A stretch of DNA of 64,000 bases from Ailanthus altissimus (GCA_946807835.1 OX327702.1:2976001-3040000); one strand, 5' to 3'; shown: positions 47,512-58,855, counted from the first letter of the stretch. The notes: generated by a model from the sequence alone, not told the origin. Numbers and translations: made by a program.

Positions 47512-50150
47512 TGTTGGGTTTGTGTTGAATTTACTTACGGTTCTTGCATGTGGGTTTGTGTTCATCATACAAACAATATACATATCTCATACATACATGT
47601 GCACAGCGGAAGATTGAATACAATGAACACAGAAAATAACATTTTATTTAATCTGAAATTCGAGATTGAGAAAATCACCAATGAAGCCTTTGGATTAATT
47701 TTCTTTGAAGTCCACCATGAAATGAATCTTTGATCAATTCTAGCAATCAACAAGGGTGGGTTTGATTGTCTAGAATGGCAGCATCTTAATCCAGCATATG
47801 TGTTTAACTCTTAAACATTTTACAAAGTTAAACCATTTAACTTAATTAAATTTGTTTTTCCTTTTATTCAACTCTTGAATAAATAAAACAAATCTTGTTT
47901 TTAGTTATTACATTTAGTAACCATTAATTCAATTTGTTTTGTTGTTCTAACATTTAAAACACAAAACAAACAATTTCAATTTCTCAAATTGAATTGGCTC
48001 CCAAAATGCAAAACCTTAAAAACTAAATCAATTATGAATTTTGAATTTCATTTCACTTTATATACAAATGCATTAATTCCAAACTAATTTGAATTTCATT
48101 TGCATTTCATTTGGCTTAACCTAACCTTAGTTAACATTTAACCTTAGTTAGATTATTTTAACTTAACCTTTAAGTTAATAAATATTTAATTAATTTAACC
48201 ATAGTTAACTAACTTAACCATGGTTAGGTTAACCTTTACTTAACCTTTAAGTAAGGTTAACTTAACTTAACCACTTGGTTAACTTTTAACCTTAGTTATG
48301 TTAAATTAATTTATTTAACAATTAAATAAATAAATATTTATTTTAATTATTTAACAATTAAATAATCATAAAGTGAAATTACTATTATATCCTTACTCGG
48401 TTACCAAGTTAACCTAAAGTGGGTCCCACCAATTTAACCACATACTTTAGTTAACGTAACCTTAGTAATTGCTGAATTATACTGTATTGAACAATTCAAT
48501 ACGGTACACTGCCCAAGTGCTCAAAGAGTACATTTCATATTGGGACTCTCTAGGTCTACACCCGATTTGTCAAATGGAACTGTTCCATTAATCCGTAATC
48601 GATGCCCCACGCACACGTTACGAATATTACAAATCAGCGTGTCAGACCATACAAGTTGAGGTCATAACGTATACGTATAATCCTTCCATCATTTATATCC
48701 TGGATGTGCAGGGATATAGATCAGCACCGTCAAATCCCTATTTGCTCATCCATAATCTTATCTCCAGATTCGTATCTCGATAAACAATATACGCAAACAC
48801 TTTTGCTATATTGTTTAACCCTATGGGAAACTCTTTTCCCGGGTTTATGCTTGTGGCCACAAGACTTTATGAAATACAATCTCGGAGCATCGGATATACA
48901 ACTTACCTACGTAAGCTGACGGATCCCGTATCTACGCACACCGGACTCCATGAGCATCGGACCATACCCAGCGACACATAGCGGTCAGACCATGAAAGGT
49001 CTCTGACATATGTGGAACCAAAGCATGATGGATCACTCACAAGACCACCGTGGCGCTCAGGTCAAAGGACCACGAATACTACTCAACTCGAGAGGACCTT
49101 CCTTTGACTGTGTCATAGGATATCTATTGGGGTCCTCATAAGTCTGTTCAGTATCCAGTCCTGACTGGATACCCGCATGCCTATACAAGCTCTAAGCTCA
49201 TGGTCAGCTAAGAACAACTATCTGAACCAGTCAGATATAGACATACACTAATCTATATAAAGTGAATCACCGATAGACCCGCATTGGTGATTATAGATCA
49301 GGAACATTATCTTTGAGACATACTTACATAATGATATTTCTTAACACCTATTGCAACTCTTTGCAACTATATCATTACAAGTATACTCTCAGGTCTTTGT
49401 CCCATTATAGACAAGGTTCTAACTCTTTAGACCTCGCTGACTCTTATAACCTGCTAACTCTTAACAGTGCTAACTTTTAGCATTTATAACTCTCAGCTTT
49501 GCTAACTATTAGTTCTGATCTAAACTCCTTTAGACCAGATCTGAACTCTTTCAGATCAAACAATGTCTGTAATGTTACAAGCATTATACCATATTAATAT
49601 GATATTAACAATCTTTATTCGAAATGTTTATTGTATAAATATTAACAATTAATATTCATACAATATTGGAATGGCACGTGAGCACCAGGCCAGCCCAATG
49701 GGTACAAGGACGAACCTCTAAAGGCCTATAAGGCCTCCATGGAGATGGGGGCGGGGGTTCGATTCCTTGGGGGCGCAGGTAACCTGCGGATTGTGTGCAG
49801 GGGCGCCAGTAGGTGCTGAGGTGTCAGCCACTGGTTGGGTACCAAAGCGTTGGTGGGCCCCACACACTCTAACAAAAAGGCCGGCCTTTTTGTTAGGAGT
49901 ATGTGGGGTCCACCAACTCTTTGGTCCACTAGCTGGGTGACACCTCAGAGCCACTAGCACACCCACATATCCTCCGCAGGTAACCTGCACCCCCAAGGAA
50001 TCGAACCCCCGCCTCCATGGAGATGGAGGCGGGGGTTCGATTCCTTGGGGGTGCAGGTTACCTGCGGAGGATATGTGGGTGTGCTAGTGGCTCTGAGGTG
50101 TCACCCAGCTAGTGGACCAAAGAGTTGGTGGACCCCACATACTCCTAACA
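47512..50150 (-). repeat. Right LTR (5' in element sense) of copia-C, with an inserted foldback
   Basis: Bases 47512-49688 match the left LTR. The left LTR then ends CTCCAACA. Here about 450 bp of SINE-like repeats intervene before CTCCTAACA and the AAAGC duplication at 50151. Confidence 0.85.
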
Positions 50151-50153
50151 AAA
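49689..50153. repeat. tRNA-SINE-like triplet with a 131-bp perfect inverted repeat
   Basis: Three related units lie side by side: forward (49689-49882), reverse (49883-50018) and forward (50023-50153). Units 2 and 3 are perfect inverted repeats: 49888-50018 pairs with 50023-50153 without mismatch, separated by the 4-base loop GGAG. Units 1 and 2 meet in a 24-bp perfect palindrome (49871-49894). A pol III B-box-like GGTTCGATTCC is present in each unit, and an A-box-like AGCCCAATGGGTACAAGG starts unit 1. Each unit ends TAACAAAA. Confidence 0.85.
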
Positions 50154-50155
50154 GC

Positions 50156-50860
50156 AACATCGCTCCTAATTCCCTAAACAAAATTCATGAAAAGCAAAAG
50201 CGTCATTAAAGCTTATCCACACCGACATATACAGACTAATGCAAACCCTTACATTCAATCAGAACATGTACTTTCTTCTATTTGTTAATTATTATTTAAG
50301 AATGAGATAGGTGTACTTCTTGAAGGAAAAATCAAAAACCTTCATGGTGTTTAAAAAATTCAAAGCACTTATAGAGTAACAAAGTGGTCGGAAGATCAAA
50401 ACTATCCACAGTGGTAGATGGGAAGCAATTGATAGCAAGTTACAGTCCACAGCAAAATGGCATTGCAGAACACAAAAATAGAATAATCATGGAGATAGCA
50501 AGATCAATGCTAAGTAAGAATAACTTGCCAAAACAATTTTGGACAGAAGCTGTGCATACAGCTATTTACATTATTAACCGATTTTCAACTAAATTGATGA
50601 AGAACAAAACCATGTTTGAAGCATGGAGTGGAATCAAGCCTTCGGTAAGGCATTTTAAAGTTTTTGGCTCAATATATTATGTCCATATTTCTACTGAAAA
50701 AAGAAAAAAACTTGATAAAAAGAGTAAAATATATATTTTTACGGGGTATTATCTTAGTGCCAAAGGATATTAGATTATATGATGTTAAGTCAAATAAATT
50801 AATAATGAGTAGAGATATTATCTTCAATAAAAATGCTTTCTAAAATTAGAAAGAAAACAA
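50156..50860 (+). pseudogene. copia-D integrase, 3' part
   Basis: The frame resumes after copia-C. Motifs include LLFVNYYLRM and VYFLKEKSKTFMVFKKFKAL, a degraded catalytic region (QQNGIAEHKNRIIMEIARSM at about 50448), and the post-core block WTEAVHTAIYIINR (about 50543). Frameshifts flank the open piece 50384-50773. Confidence 0.85.
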
Positions 50861-51185
50861 AAATCAAGTGCTGCCCAAGTTATTCTACATTAACAACCAA
50901 AAGTTCAAGAAGAATATCAAGAAGAACCTACTCCAAAAATGATTACAGACAATAATGAAGATTCTCCTCCAAGAATAACTAGATTGCTGAGTGAAATATA
51001 CGAGTCCTGTAACTTTTCAAAATTAAAACTGAAAAATTATGAAAAAGCTTAAAAAAAGAAAGTATGGGTGAAAGCCATAAAAGGAAAAATAAGCTTAAAC
51101 AAGAAGAATCAAAGTTGAAAGATTGTTGATCATTCAAAAAGATTAAACTCATTAGAATTGTTAAGACAATGCATTAAAATATGAG

Positions 51186-51725
51186 TGTTGGAATTTAATG
51201 CATCTTCTTAACATCTTCTCCACTTCTCCACAACCTTCTACAACTTAAGCATGTTCTACATATCACCAAATAATTCTAGAATAGAGGTAGTATGATTGCA
51301 GGTTTTTAGAAGTCTAGAATGTGGATTACTTAGCAGTAAAGGAAATTGAAGACAATTTGAAATTTGCAACTGTTATGAATCTGCTGAGAGTCTTTGATGT
51401 CATTTGAATTTATAGTTGCAAAGTTTCAATTTGTAAGCTCACTAAAAGCTATAAATAGATATGTTAATCCATAGATGAAAATCATCCCATGGCATCTCAT
51501 GGCAGATCAATTGCAGATTATTTGTAGATTATTTATAGATTACAAATACATAACAAAAAATGCAAAAAATTATATAAAAGAAAAGAGCTTTGTAGTAGCT
51601 TATAAGAAATTTTTTGTTTTGTGTTCTGTTTTTCTACACATTCATCTTTCAAAATCGAAACACTTTAAACACAATTACAAACACATTCTAACAAATGGTA
51701 TCATAGTATACCAAAATTTCTTACA
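51186..51725 (+). repeat. 3' LTR of copia-D
   Basis: This 540-bp repeat matches 38572-39116, sharing for example CAGATTATTTGTA and CACATTCATCTTTCAAAATC. It contains AGCTATAAATAGAT, a likely TATA box. Confidence 0.88.
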
Positions 51726-52550
51726 TCTATTTCATTTACTTAAATCATATTTTACCATTGCTTTAGGGTCAAATTTCATACATAAAAAGGTATTTTTCAA
51801 GATATACATATGCTAATGTTGTGAAATTGTAATAAAACTATAGATATGAAGTAGAAGCGTGAATTAAACATTAGATTTTAACTGTGTATATTTTTTTAAT
51901 ACAATATGTTCAAAATTTTAAGTAAAAATACAGCAATTTCGAACATTTCATTGCAAGGTTAGTGGTGCGAACAGAATTTGAATTATGTACCTTTTATGCA
52001 TTTTTAATGGTTCTCTTATTTCATTAGAATAAATTGTGCACATCAAATTATCAATGACAAACGTCAATCTGATATTTAAAGAACAGAAAAAAGAGTAGGA
52101 AAATTTTCAGATAAATGGGAACAAAACAAAATTAGATGTGAGACCCATTGCAGCAGGTGAAATATGCTTGAGAATCATAGTATAAATTAAGGCAACGGGA
52201 CTCATGTCATTCAAAAACATTTTCTTGGCTGATCTAGTAGCTTCGTGACATTACCCTACGAGGCTTACCCCCACCCTCACTTTTGTCTCTCGATTTCCTT
52301 GTCGGGAACTTCCCTCTCTAATCTCCATCATAGAAAGAACTGAAGTCCTTAATCATTTCATTAACCAATTCCAATTGGACTAAAATTTTTGTTAGTTGGA
52401 ACTTGGTTAGAGTTTTATTTGGAGAAACATTGATGGGGGACACACCAACATATATAATGGGGACATGATGGACATTTTATTAATGGCTATTACATTATTA
52501 GCAGTTCAAATCGCCAGCAATAGCCCATGTGGTGATAAGCTTATGGGAGC
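51726..52550. other. Spacer without recognised gene
   Basis: AT-rich with no coding signature. GGAGC at 52546-52550 would be the left target-site copy of the next element, but its partner lies outside the window. Confidence 0.5.
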
Positions 52551-54287
52551 TGACACGTCCAGAATATAGGAGTTTATTCTCAAGTGTAAGAATGTCGAAA
52601 TAATAAATAACCCGATGAGAACGGGGTCAATCCATAAGGAAATAGAATTAAAATTACAAATTATAAACACTTTTAAGATAATTAATGCAGTATAAGATGT
52701 TTGTAAATATTAATTCAATTAACCAATTCAAATAAAAGCTAAGGTTAGAGGAATCCACTCTTGGCATAAGAAGTAAAAATATATTTAATATTTTTTTATA
52801 ACTCAATTGGAATCCTCACACAAAGGAGGTTCCAACCGAAAAATATAACAATTAAAGTTCATCATCATTTATATATTGATTAATATTTATTTCTTTCAAT
52901 TATTACGCACCAAATCTTATAAATGGGTTCAAGTATTTATTATGTCAATCTTTATATTTGTCTACAATAAATCAAGACTCCCACTTTATAAGAAAGATTA
53001 TATACATCAAATCTTGTAAATGGTTTCAAGAATTTATTGTGTCAAGTATAAAGTTTGTCAATAATAAATCAAGAATCACTACTTTAGAAGAAATGGTATT
53101 AATTCTACAAACAAAATAAATACATTATATATAAATTTGCATAACTTAATAATGAAGCATTAAATTCATAAATAAGTGTTAAACATATCTTATTTCTTTC
53201 AATTATTACGCACCAAATCTTATAAATGGGTTCAAGTATTTATTATGTCAATCTTTATATTTGTCTACAATAAATCAAGACTCCCACTTTATAAGAAATA
53301 TTATATACATCAAATCTTGTAAATGGTTTCAAGAATTTATTGTGCCAAGTATAAAGTTTGTCAATAATAAATCAAGAATCACTACTTTAGAAGAAATGGT
53401 ATTAATTCTACAAACAAAATAAATACATTATATATAAATTTGCATAACTTAATAATGAAGCATTAAATTCATAAATAAGTGTTAAACATATCTTATTACC
53501 TTGCCAAGAGCTTCACCCTTTTACCTTAGCATAAAAAAAATTATTTTGACATAATAAAACTAAGGAAAAAGAAAAGAAATGGAAGAAAAAATAATATGAC
53601 TTAATAGTAAACAAGAGAAATAATATTATAAAGAAATGGATACAAATGACAAGTATTTTGAACTAAATTCTAACTTTCTAATTACATTCTTTAGGCATAA
53701 ATAAGCCACCTATTTATAGAAAAATATAGATAAATCGAGACAAATTAGGAGAGAACCACTTGGATTATGAAAGTCAAGAATGGTGGCAAAATAATTTGCA
53801 TTGATTATCACTAAGACACCCACTTGATTATCCAATTTAGAATTGATGTGATCCGAATTAGCTGTTACTCAAAACATCAAAGTTGTAGATAAGTCTCTTA
53901 AATTTCTAAATTGAGTTATCTCAAACGTATTAGATACGTATTTCTATAGTTATGGGCCAAATACTGATGACTATTCAAACTGGGCCTGTACTGCAAATCA
54001 GTTCTGTTCTAGGCCATTTTCACCCTCTAAACAATCAAATTTTAAATGCTTTGTACAATACAATATATTAGCCCATTGAGTCAGCTCTTCACAGAATTAA
54101 AAATCACTCAAATTAGATCTTTAGGTAGAAATTTATGCCCATATTACCGAACCTACCACAAAACAGTTAAAAGATAATTAGGTACAATATTGTAAACATA
54201 CTTAAGTTAAGAAAATTAAATACACTAGTAATACAAAACAATGATATAAAACTCTTATTAAATGTGTAATTTCAAGTGTTTATCACA
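52551..54287 (-). repeat. Left LTR (3' in element sense) of the Athila-like element
   Basis: Ends are TGACACGTCC and GTGTTTATCACA, so the minus strand reads TGTGATAAAC...GGACGTGTCA. The 1737 bp include a 303-bp tandem duplication. A purine tract (AGTTGAGGG on the minus strand) follows at 54288. Confidence 0.9.
52888..53493. repeat. 303-bp tandem duplication inside the left LTR
   Basis: Units 52888-53190 and 53191-53493 both start TATTTCTTTCAATTATTACG and differ at only a few bases. The right LTR has a single copy (from about 63590), so the duplication arose after or during this insertion. Confidence 0.92.
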
Positions 54288-55645
54288 CCCTCAACTGGCT
54301 TATTACTAGTCCCTAGCAATTTGAGCATAAATAAAATTTGAATACTACCTAAGTATTTTAAACAAAACGTCAGTTTAAGATCACAATCGCTATAAAGGTT
54401 ATTTCAATTATAACTTTCAAAAATTTGTGTGTGTGTGAATTAAGCCAAAATCTTTTTACTACAAACCACAACATATATAGTCTTGAAAAAAAATTTCAAG
54501 TAAAAGCCTCAACCCCATATCCTCAAAGGTAAATAACTTGTTTAATGACTTAGGATTTCACTCATGGAGTTGAAAATAGATAATCGCTCAAGAAAAAGTT
54601 ACATTTAGGGATAGACGGACAAACTAACATTGATCCAAAGATAAGAAAATTAATTATTTAGAATCAAACCATTATTGCCACATGCTAGCTTCAAGACTTT
54701 AATTATTTTATGCGAATCTTATGAATACAGAGTCTAGTGATAAGATTGCTTCCTAATTACTTTAGTCTTCTAAAATTGAATGAAGATTTTATTGAACTGA
54801 AATGACTTTTTTTCTCTCTTTTTTTTATACTCTTTTTTTAAAAAAAAAACATAAGGAATCATTACAAAATAAGAGTAATTTATCATCATAATACTTTTCT
54901 ATTTTTTTTTTCATCCTTCAGCTAAGCAACCAAATCATTCCTTATCCTAAATAATGTCATTCCAAACAAAAATTAACTATTTCAAAAGATCAATAAAAGT
55001 TCGTAAGCTGTTATCTCAAACCTCTCTACTCACTCACAAAAGATATGTGATTTTAGAAAATATTATGTATACTTAAACATGAAAATTCTCTTGGCTATAT
55101 ATATTGAATCATCCATCTTACCACAAGGCTTAGTATTGTTCTCAAGAAATAATTTCAGAAGTTAATCTTTATTAACCTAGATAGAAAAAATGATTTAAAC
55201 TAAATAATTTTGAAATCATACATCGATAGCAAAACAAATTTATTTGCACAAGAGTTACCAAAAACTTAAGCAACAAACATAAAATACATTAAAAATAAAT
55301 CAATTAAAATGTGTTTCAAAAGTTCAGTAATGTACTCTTTACTCTGCCATTCTAGAACTAGAATGCGTCTCAAGAATGCATAAATAAACTTTTTATTCAC
55401 ACCATTCATGAATTTTTTTTTTAACAGAATAAAGTGATAACAATAATAAAATAAAATAATTAACACTAACATTATATATCAACTATCCTCCCCTCAACCA
55501 GATTAAGACATTGTCTTTAATGTCAAAATATAGAAAGAGTAAAGTATAGAAGATATCACCTTAAACATCTTTTATTGGAAATTAAACTTGCAATAAAATA
55601 AAACAAGCCACACAAAATGCTTAAAAATACATAGAAATAGATAGG
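54288..55645. other. Noncoding 3' region between the LOG copy and the LTR
   Basis: About 1.36 kb of A/T-rich DNA with no coding signature. In Athila relatives this part lies between the last gene and the polypurine tract. Confidence 0.6.
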
Positions 55646-56300
55646 CTACAGACGAAGCGTCAAATCTATCTTACGTTTCTTTTCACTGTTATCAGTATAC
55701 CAATCTATCTAACTCATTATTGGATCAGATAGAGGTGTAAAAACTTGTAGTTCATCGAGTAACTGATCAACAGTTGAAGCAAAAATGAGGATCTGTCGTG
55801 CTGCAGATGAGACGAATTATTTTTTCACCGCATAGTCAAGAAAAGATAACAACCTATTATAAAAACCATCAATATTTAACAAACCAATGGGTTTTTTTTA
55901 TGGATTTACAATTGTGCCCATAAGGCAATTTGAAAAATTTCCTCCAATGTTCTGAAACCTTCAGGTAGAGCTATGAAGGCATCAGCATTACGAAGCATAA
56001 AAGACATTCGTTCATGCATTGATGATACCTGTAACTCATCCTCAATTATTTTTCCTATAATAACTTCAACAGTTAGAGCTTTCGGTATGATACCCAAAAC
56101 TCGACTGCCATTATTTTTTGCAGTGGTTGCTACAGGTCTCATTAATCCAAGACTACCTCCCTCATATACTAAATAAATATTTCGCTCAGCTAACACCTTA
56201 CAAGGGTTTTTGCTACTTCTACAAACTCACTAGTTTTTTTAGGGCTGGATCCACAAAAAACACAAATTTTTGTAAATTTACGAGTTGATGATCCTTCCAT
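55646..56300 (-). pseudogene. LOG: Intron-free LOG-type cytokinin-activating enzyme gene inside the retrotransposon
   Basis: The minus strand from ATG 56300 to TAG 55646 encodes a whole LOG-family protein of about 217 residues. The enzyme family (cytokinin riboside 5'-monophosphate phosphoribohydrolase) releases active cytokinin bases in plant cells. Visible blocks: MEGSSTRKFTKICVFCGSSP, VLAERNIYLVYEGGSLGLM, VLGIIPKALT, MHERMSFMLRNADAFIALP, TLEEIFQIALWAQL and the C-terminal KKRKIDLTLRL. Host LOG genes have several introns; none is present here. Lesions are a 1-base loss after AKTL, a +2 shift in an A8 run after WAQL, and stops such as TAA after VKK and TAG before IDW. The family motif PGGxGTxxE reads PEGFRTLEE, so two glycines are lost. 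A TATA-like TATAAATA lies at 56373-56366, upstream. It is a dead copy, in the sense strand of the element. Confidence 0.9.
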
Positions 56301-56565
56301 GATTACACTCACCCTCTCTCTTAAATGATTTTGAGTTTATACAAAGATGCAAAAACAATGCAATGTATTTATAGAGCCAAAAGGTGTTGCAAAGTTAAGT
56401 CACATAGCTGTTGGCTTGAAATACAAAATTTTAAACATCTTTTTACCAATTTTCAATTTGTTAGCTGGAAAAGTCATATGGGTTGTCAGCTTAAAATGTA
56501 AAATTTTCAAAAAGGACTATAAGTGATTGGTTATTGAAAAGATGTTTGAGTTTGAAATGAAATAT

Positions 56566-57189
56566 TTAAAAATAACAGCTATAATAAATATATACAAGTA
56601 GTTGTGATTGTGGTTCACATCTTCCTCTGATTTTACGTCCAGTTGGGTCGGGGATAGGCTTCCCATCCAATTTTCTTATAAATTGACAAACAGGGTCTTT
56701 TAAAGTCAAATTTTCAAGACTGTACCGCTTATGTTCTTTTAGAAATATGTCTCACAATTCACAAATTGTAATATGCATATATCCACTAGGATACGTCTCA
56801 AGAGTCGATAAGATATCATCTAAAGACTCCTTATTCAGGTTATCCTTAATGAACCTAATTTTATCTTTGCGATTTACAGACATCATTCCTAAAGTGCGGC
56901 AACATGTGTTACAAGTCATGCATGCACACTTGTAACAAACGCTTAATCGTTTTGCTCTTCGTGTTTTTGTAAAAGAACTTTTACTTAAACTAGGCATGTA
57001 GGAAATTAATGAGTCTGAAAATTTACCTATCAATCGAACCTTGACTTCAATTAACCAACGTAAATCAACAGGTATATTCATAATCATTAATAATCTTAAT
57101 CTTTCACATCTTGCTTGGTAAATTTTCTTCAATGAATTTTTAGACAATGAGGGAAAACACTTTTTCAAATTTTTTATAATGTCATCCAT
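56566..57189 (-). pseudogene. Cysteine-rich basic accessory ORF of unknown family, one internal stop
   Basis: A frame from ATG 57189 runs 145 codons to TGA at 56754-56752. It continues in the same frame for 61 more codons to TAA at 56568-56566, so the original protein was probably about 206 residues. The TGA is one transition from CGA. Residues 75-97 hold a basic stretch (KTRRAKR) followed by clustered cysteines at 85, 88, 90, 93, 96 and 97, which suggests metal or nucleic-acid binding. The C-terminal extension contains KDPVCQFIRKLDGKPIPDP. There is no signal peptide or membrane segment, so it is not env-like. A basic stretch next to a Cys cluster recalls small nucleic-acid-binding proteins of some plant RNA viruses, but that is a weak pattern match. 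I do not recognise the family. Confidence 0.65.
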
Positions 57190-57319
57190 TTTTTTTTTAG
57201 AAAAGGGGGAAGAAGAGAAGATATCAATAATTATAGAAAAATGACAAAACCGACTTGAAATATCACAGAGTATCGTTATCCGCCACTTAATCGGGGTACA
57301 AAATAAAACTTTAACAAAA

Positions 57320-57365
57320 CTACTACATTAACCTGCAAGTAAAAATAAATAAATAAAAAGTTAGA
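57320..57365 (-). promoter_or_regulatory. Splice-acceptor-like site upstream of the accessory genes
   Basis: On the minus strand a T-rich tract (CTTTTTATTTATTTATTTTT) leads into ACTTGCAG|G with AG at 57334-57333, about 143 bases before the cysteine-rich ORF. It would suit a spliced transcript that skips gag-pol, as described for env-class plant retroelements. Use of the site is inferred. Confidence 0.45.
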
Positions 57366-57619
57366 AAAAAAATAAATATATATAAATATGTAAATATATA
57401 AAACAAAGATTAATTGGCCTCGTAACAAAGGTCCGACAGGGACGTAAATTCTTCATAAAAAGCTTAGTTTTCTAGAAACGGCTTGAGTCTTGGCTCATTT
57501 ACCTTAGACACATTCCTATTTCTAGGATTTTCAATGTCAATTGCTCCATAAAGGTACACATGTTTCACAATAAAAGGACTACTCCATCTTAATCTTAATT
57601 TTTCAGGGAATATGTGAAG

Positions 57620-58711
57620 TCAAGAATTATAAAGCAAAACCTTTTGACCAACATCAAATGCTGTTCTTTGAATTTTTTTATCATGAAAAGCTTTGATTTT
57701 AGCTTTATGAATTTTTGAATTCTCATATGCATCATTTTTCAATTCTTCAAGTTCATTTATTTGTAATTTACGTATGTGTCCAGCAGAATCAAAATTTGCA
57801 TTGAAAGTTTTAATGGCCCAGTAGGCTTTATGCTCAAGTTCCAAAGGTAAGTGACAAGATTTTTCATAAACTATCCTATAATAGGACTTACCCAATGAAG
57901 TTTTAAAGGCAGTTCTATAAGCCCACAGTGCATCATTTAGTCTTAAAGACCAATCTTTATGATTTGGGTTTACAATTTTTTTTAAAATTTGTTTTATCTC
58001 CGTATTTGCTAATTCAACTCGTCCATTTGTCTGAGGATGATAAGGGGTGGCAAATTTATGAGTAATACCATATTTTTTCATTAATGTTTCAAATGGTCTA
58101 TTACAAAAATGCTTACCCCCATCACTTATAATGGCTCGAGGGATTTCAAATCGACTTAAGATAGTTTCTTTCAAAAATTTCATGACTGTTTTATGGTTAT
58201 TATTTCGACATAGAATAGCCTCAATCCATTTTGAGACATAATCTACTGCAACTAAGATATACGTAAATCCAAATGATAACGGAAATGGTCCTATAAAATC
58301 TATCCCCTAACAATCAAAGATTTCAATAATAATAATGGGGTTCAGAGGCATCATGTTTCGTTTTGAAATTAATCCCAACTTTTGACAATTTTAACAAGTT
58401 ATACAAAATGCATGTGTATCTTTAAATAAAGTGGGCCAATAAAATTCACACTGCAAGATTTTTACAACTGTTTTCTTTGATGAAAAATGTCCCCCACATG
58501 CTTCAGAATGGCAAAATTCAATAACTTTACTTACCTCATTGTCGGGTATGCATCTTCGAAATATTTGATCACAACAATATTTGAAGAGATAAGGATCATC
58601 CCAATAAAATTTTCTTACCTCAGTTAATAATTTTCTTTTGTCTTGACCATTCCATTGAGGTGGCATTTCTTTTGTTACAAGAAAATTAACAATATTAGCA
58701 TACCAAGGCAT
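57620..58711 (-). pseudogene. Integrase of the Athila-like element
   Basis: The zinc-binding half (VIEFCHSEACGGHFSSKKT) and the core from about 58183 down ([18 protein letters not shown], then [20 protein letters not shown]) are of Ty3/gypsy Athila/Tat type. The segment between 58391 and 58183 has stops. The C-terminal part ([13 protein letters not shown]) ends at about 57620. No chromodomain is present. Confidence 0.9.
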
Positions 58712-58855
58712 TGTAACAGTAGAAAATAAAAATTCATCGGGAAAAGAATCATTAATAGGTGTTATTTCTGTTGATGAATCTAGTGCGAGTCTTGATAAGT
58801 GATCTGCAACAACATTCTCAGCTCCCTTCTTATCCTTGATAGTGATAATAAATTC

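Larger units (their letters stand above)
40382..50150 (-). mobile_element. Minus-strand copia element (copia-C): near-identical 2.2-kb LTRs, wrecked pol
   Basis: The LTR unit 40382-42566 recurs at 47512 (offset exactly 7130 bp), and I saw no base difference over about 2.18 kb. The target duplication AAAGC is perfect (40377-40381 and 50151-50155) and restores the copia-D frame at GKQHR. The primer site TGGTATCAGAGC lies on the minus strand at 47509-47498. A purine tract (AAGTGGGAGTT) abuts the left LTR. Decayed copia motifs can be read on the minus strand: RT (KLRKSIYG-like at about 43700, PFRSGIHLS at about 43330) and RNase H (about 42900), all with stops. The element is probably SIRE/Maximus-like and non-autonomous. 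Confidence 0.88.
38572..51725 (+). mobile_element. Tnt1/Tork-like copia element (copia-D), deleted and interrupted
   Basis: LTRs lie at about 38572-39116 and 51186-51725. The right one starts TGTTGGAATTTAATGC and ends TTTCTTACA; the first bases of the left one have diverged. TTGGTATCAAAGC at 39118-39130 is a slightly changed Met-tRNA primer site. Gag is at 39210-40060, a GAG-pre-integrase piece (LWHKKFCHLN) at about 40250, and integrase at 50156-50860. Reverse transcriptase and RNase H are missing: the sequence jumps from the post-integrase linker to the 3' LTR at about 51150-51186. Element copia-C sits in pol at 40382-50150. I found no clear target duplication. Confidence 0.85.

Noticed and set aside
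49739..49812. tRNA gene suggested by GGTTCGATTCC
   Set aside because: There is a B-box-like motif but no cloverleaf; the unit repeats and ends in an A-rich tail, so it fits a tRNA-derived SINE.
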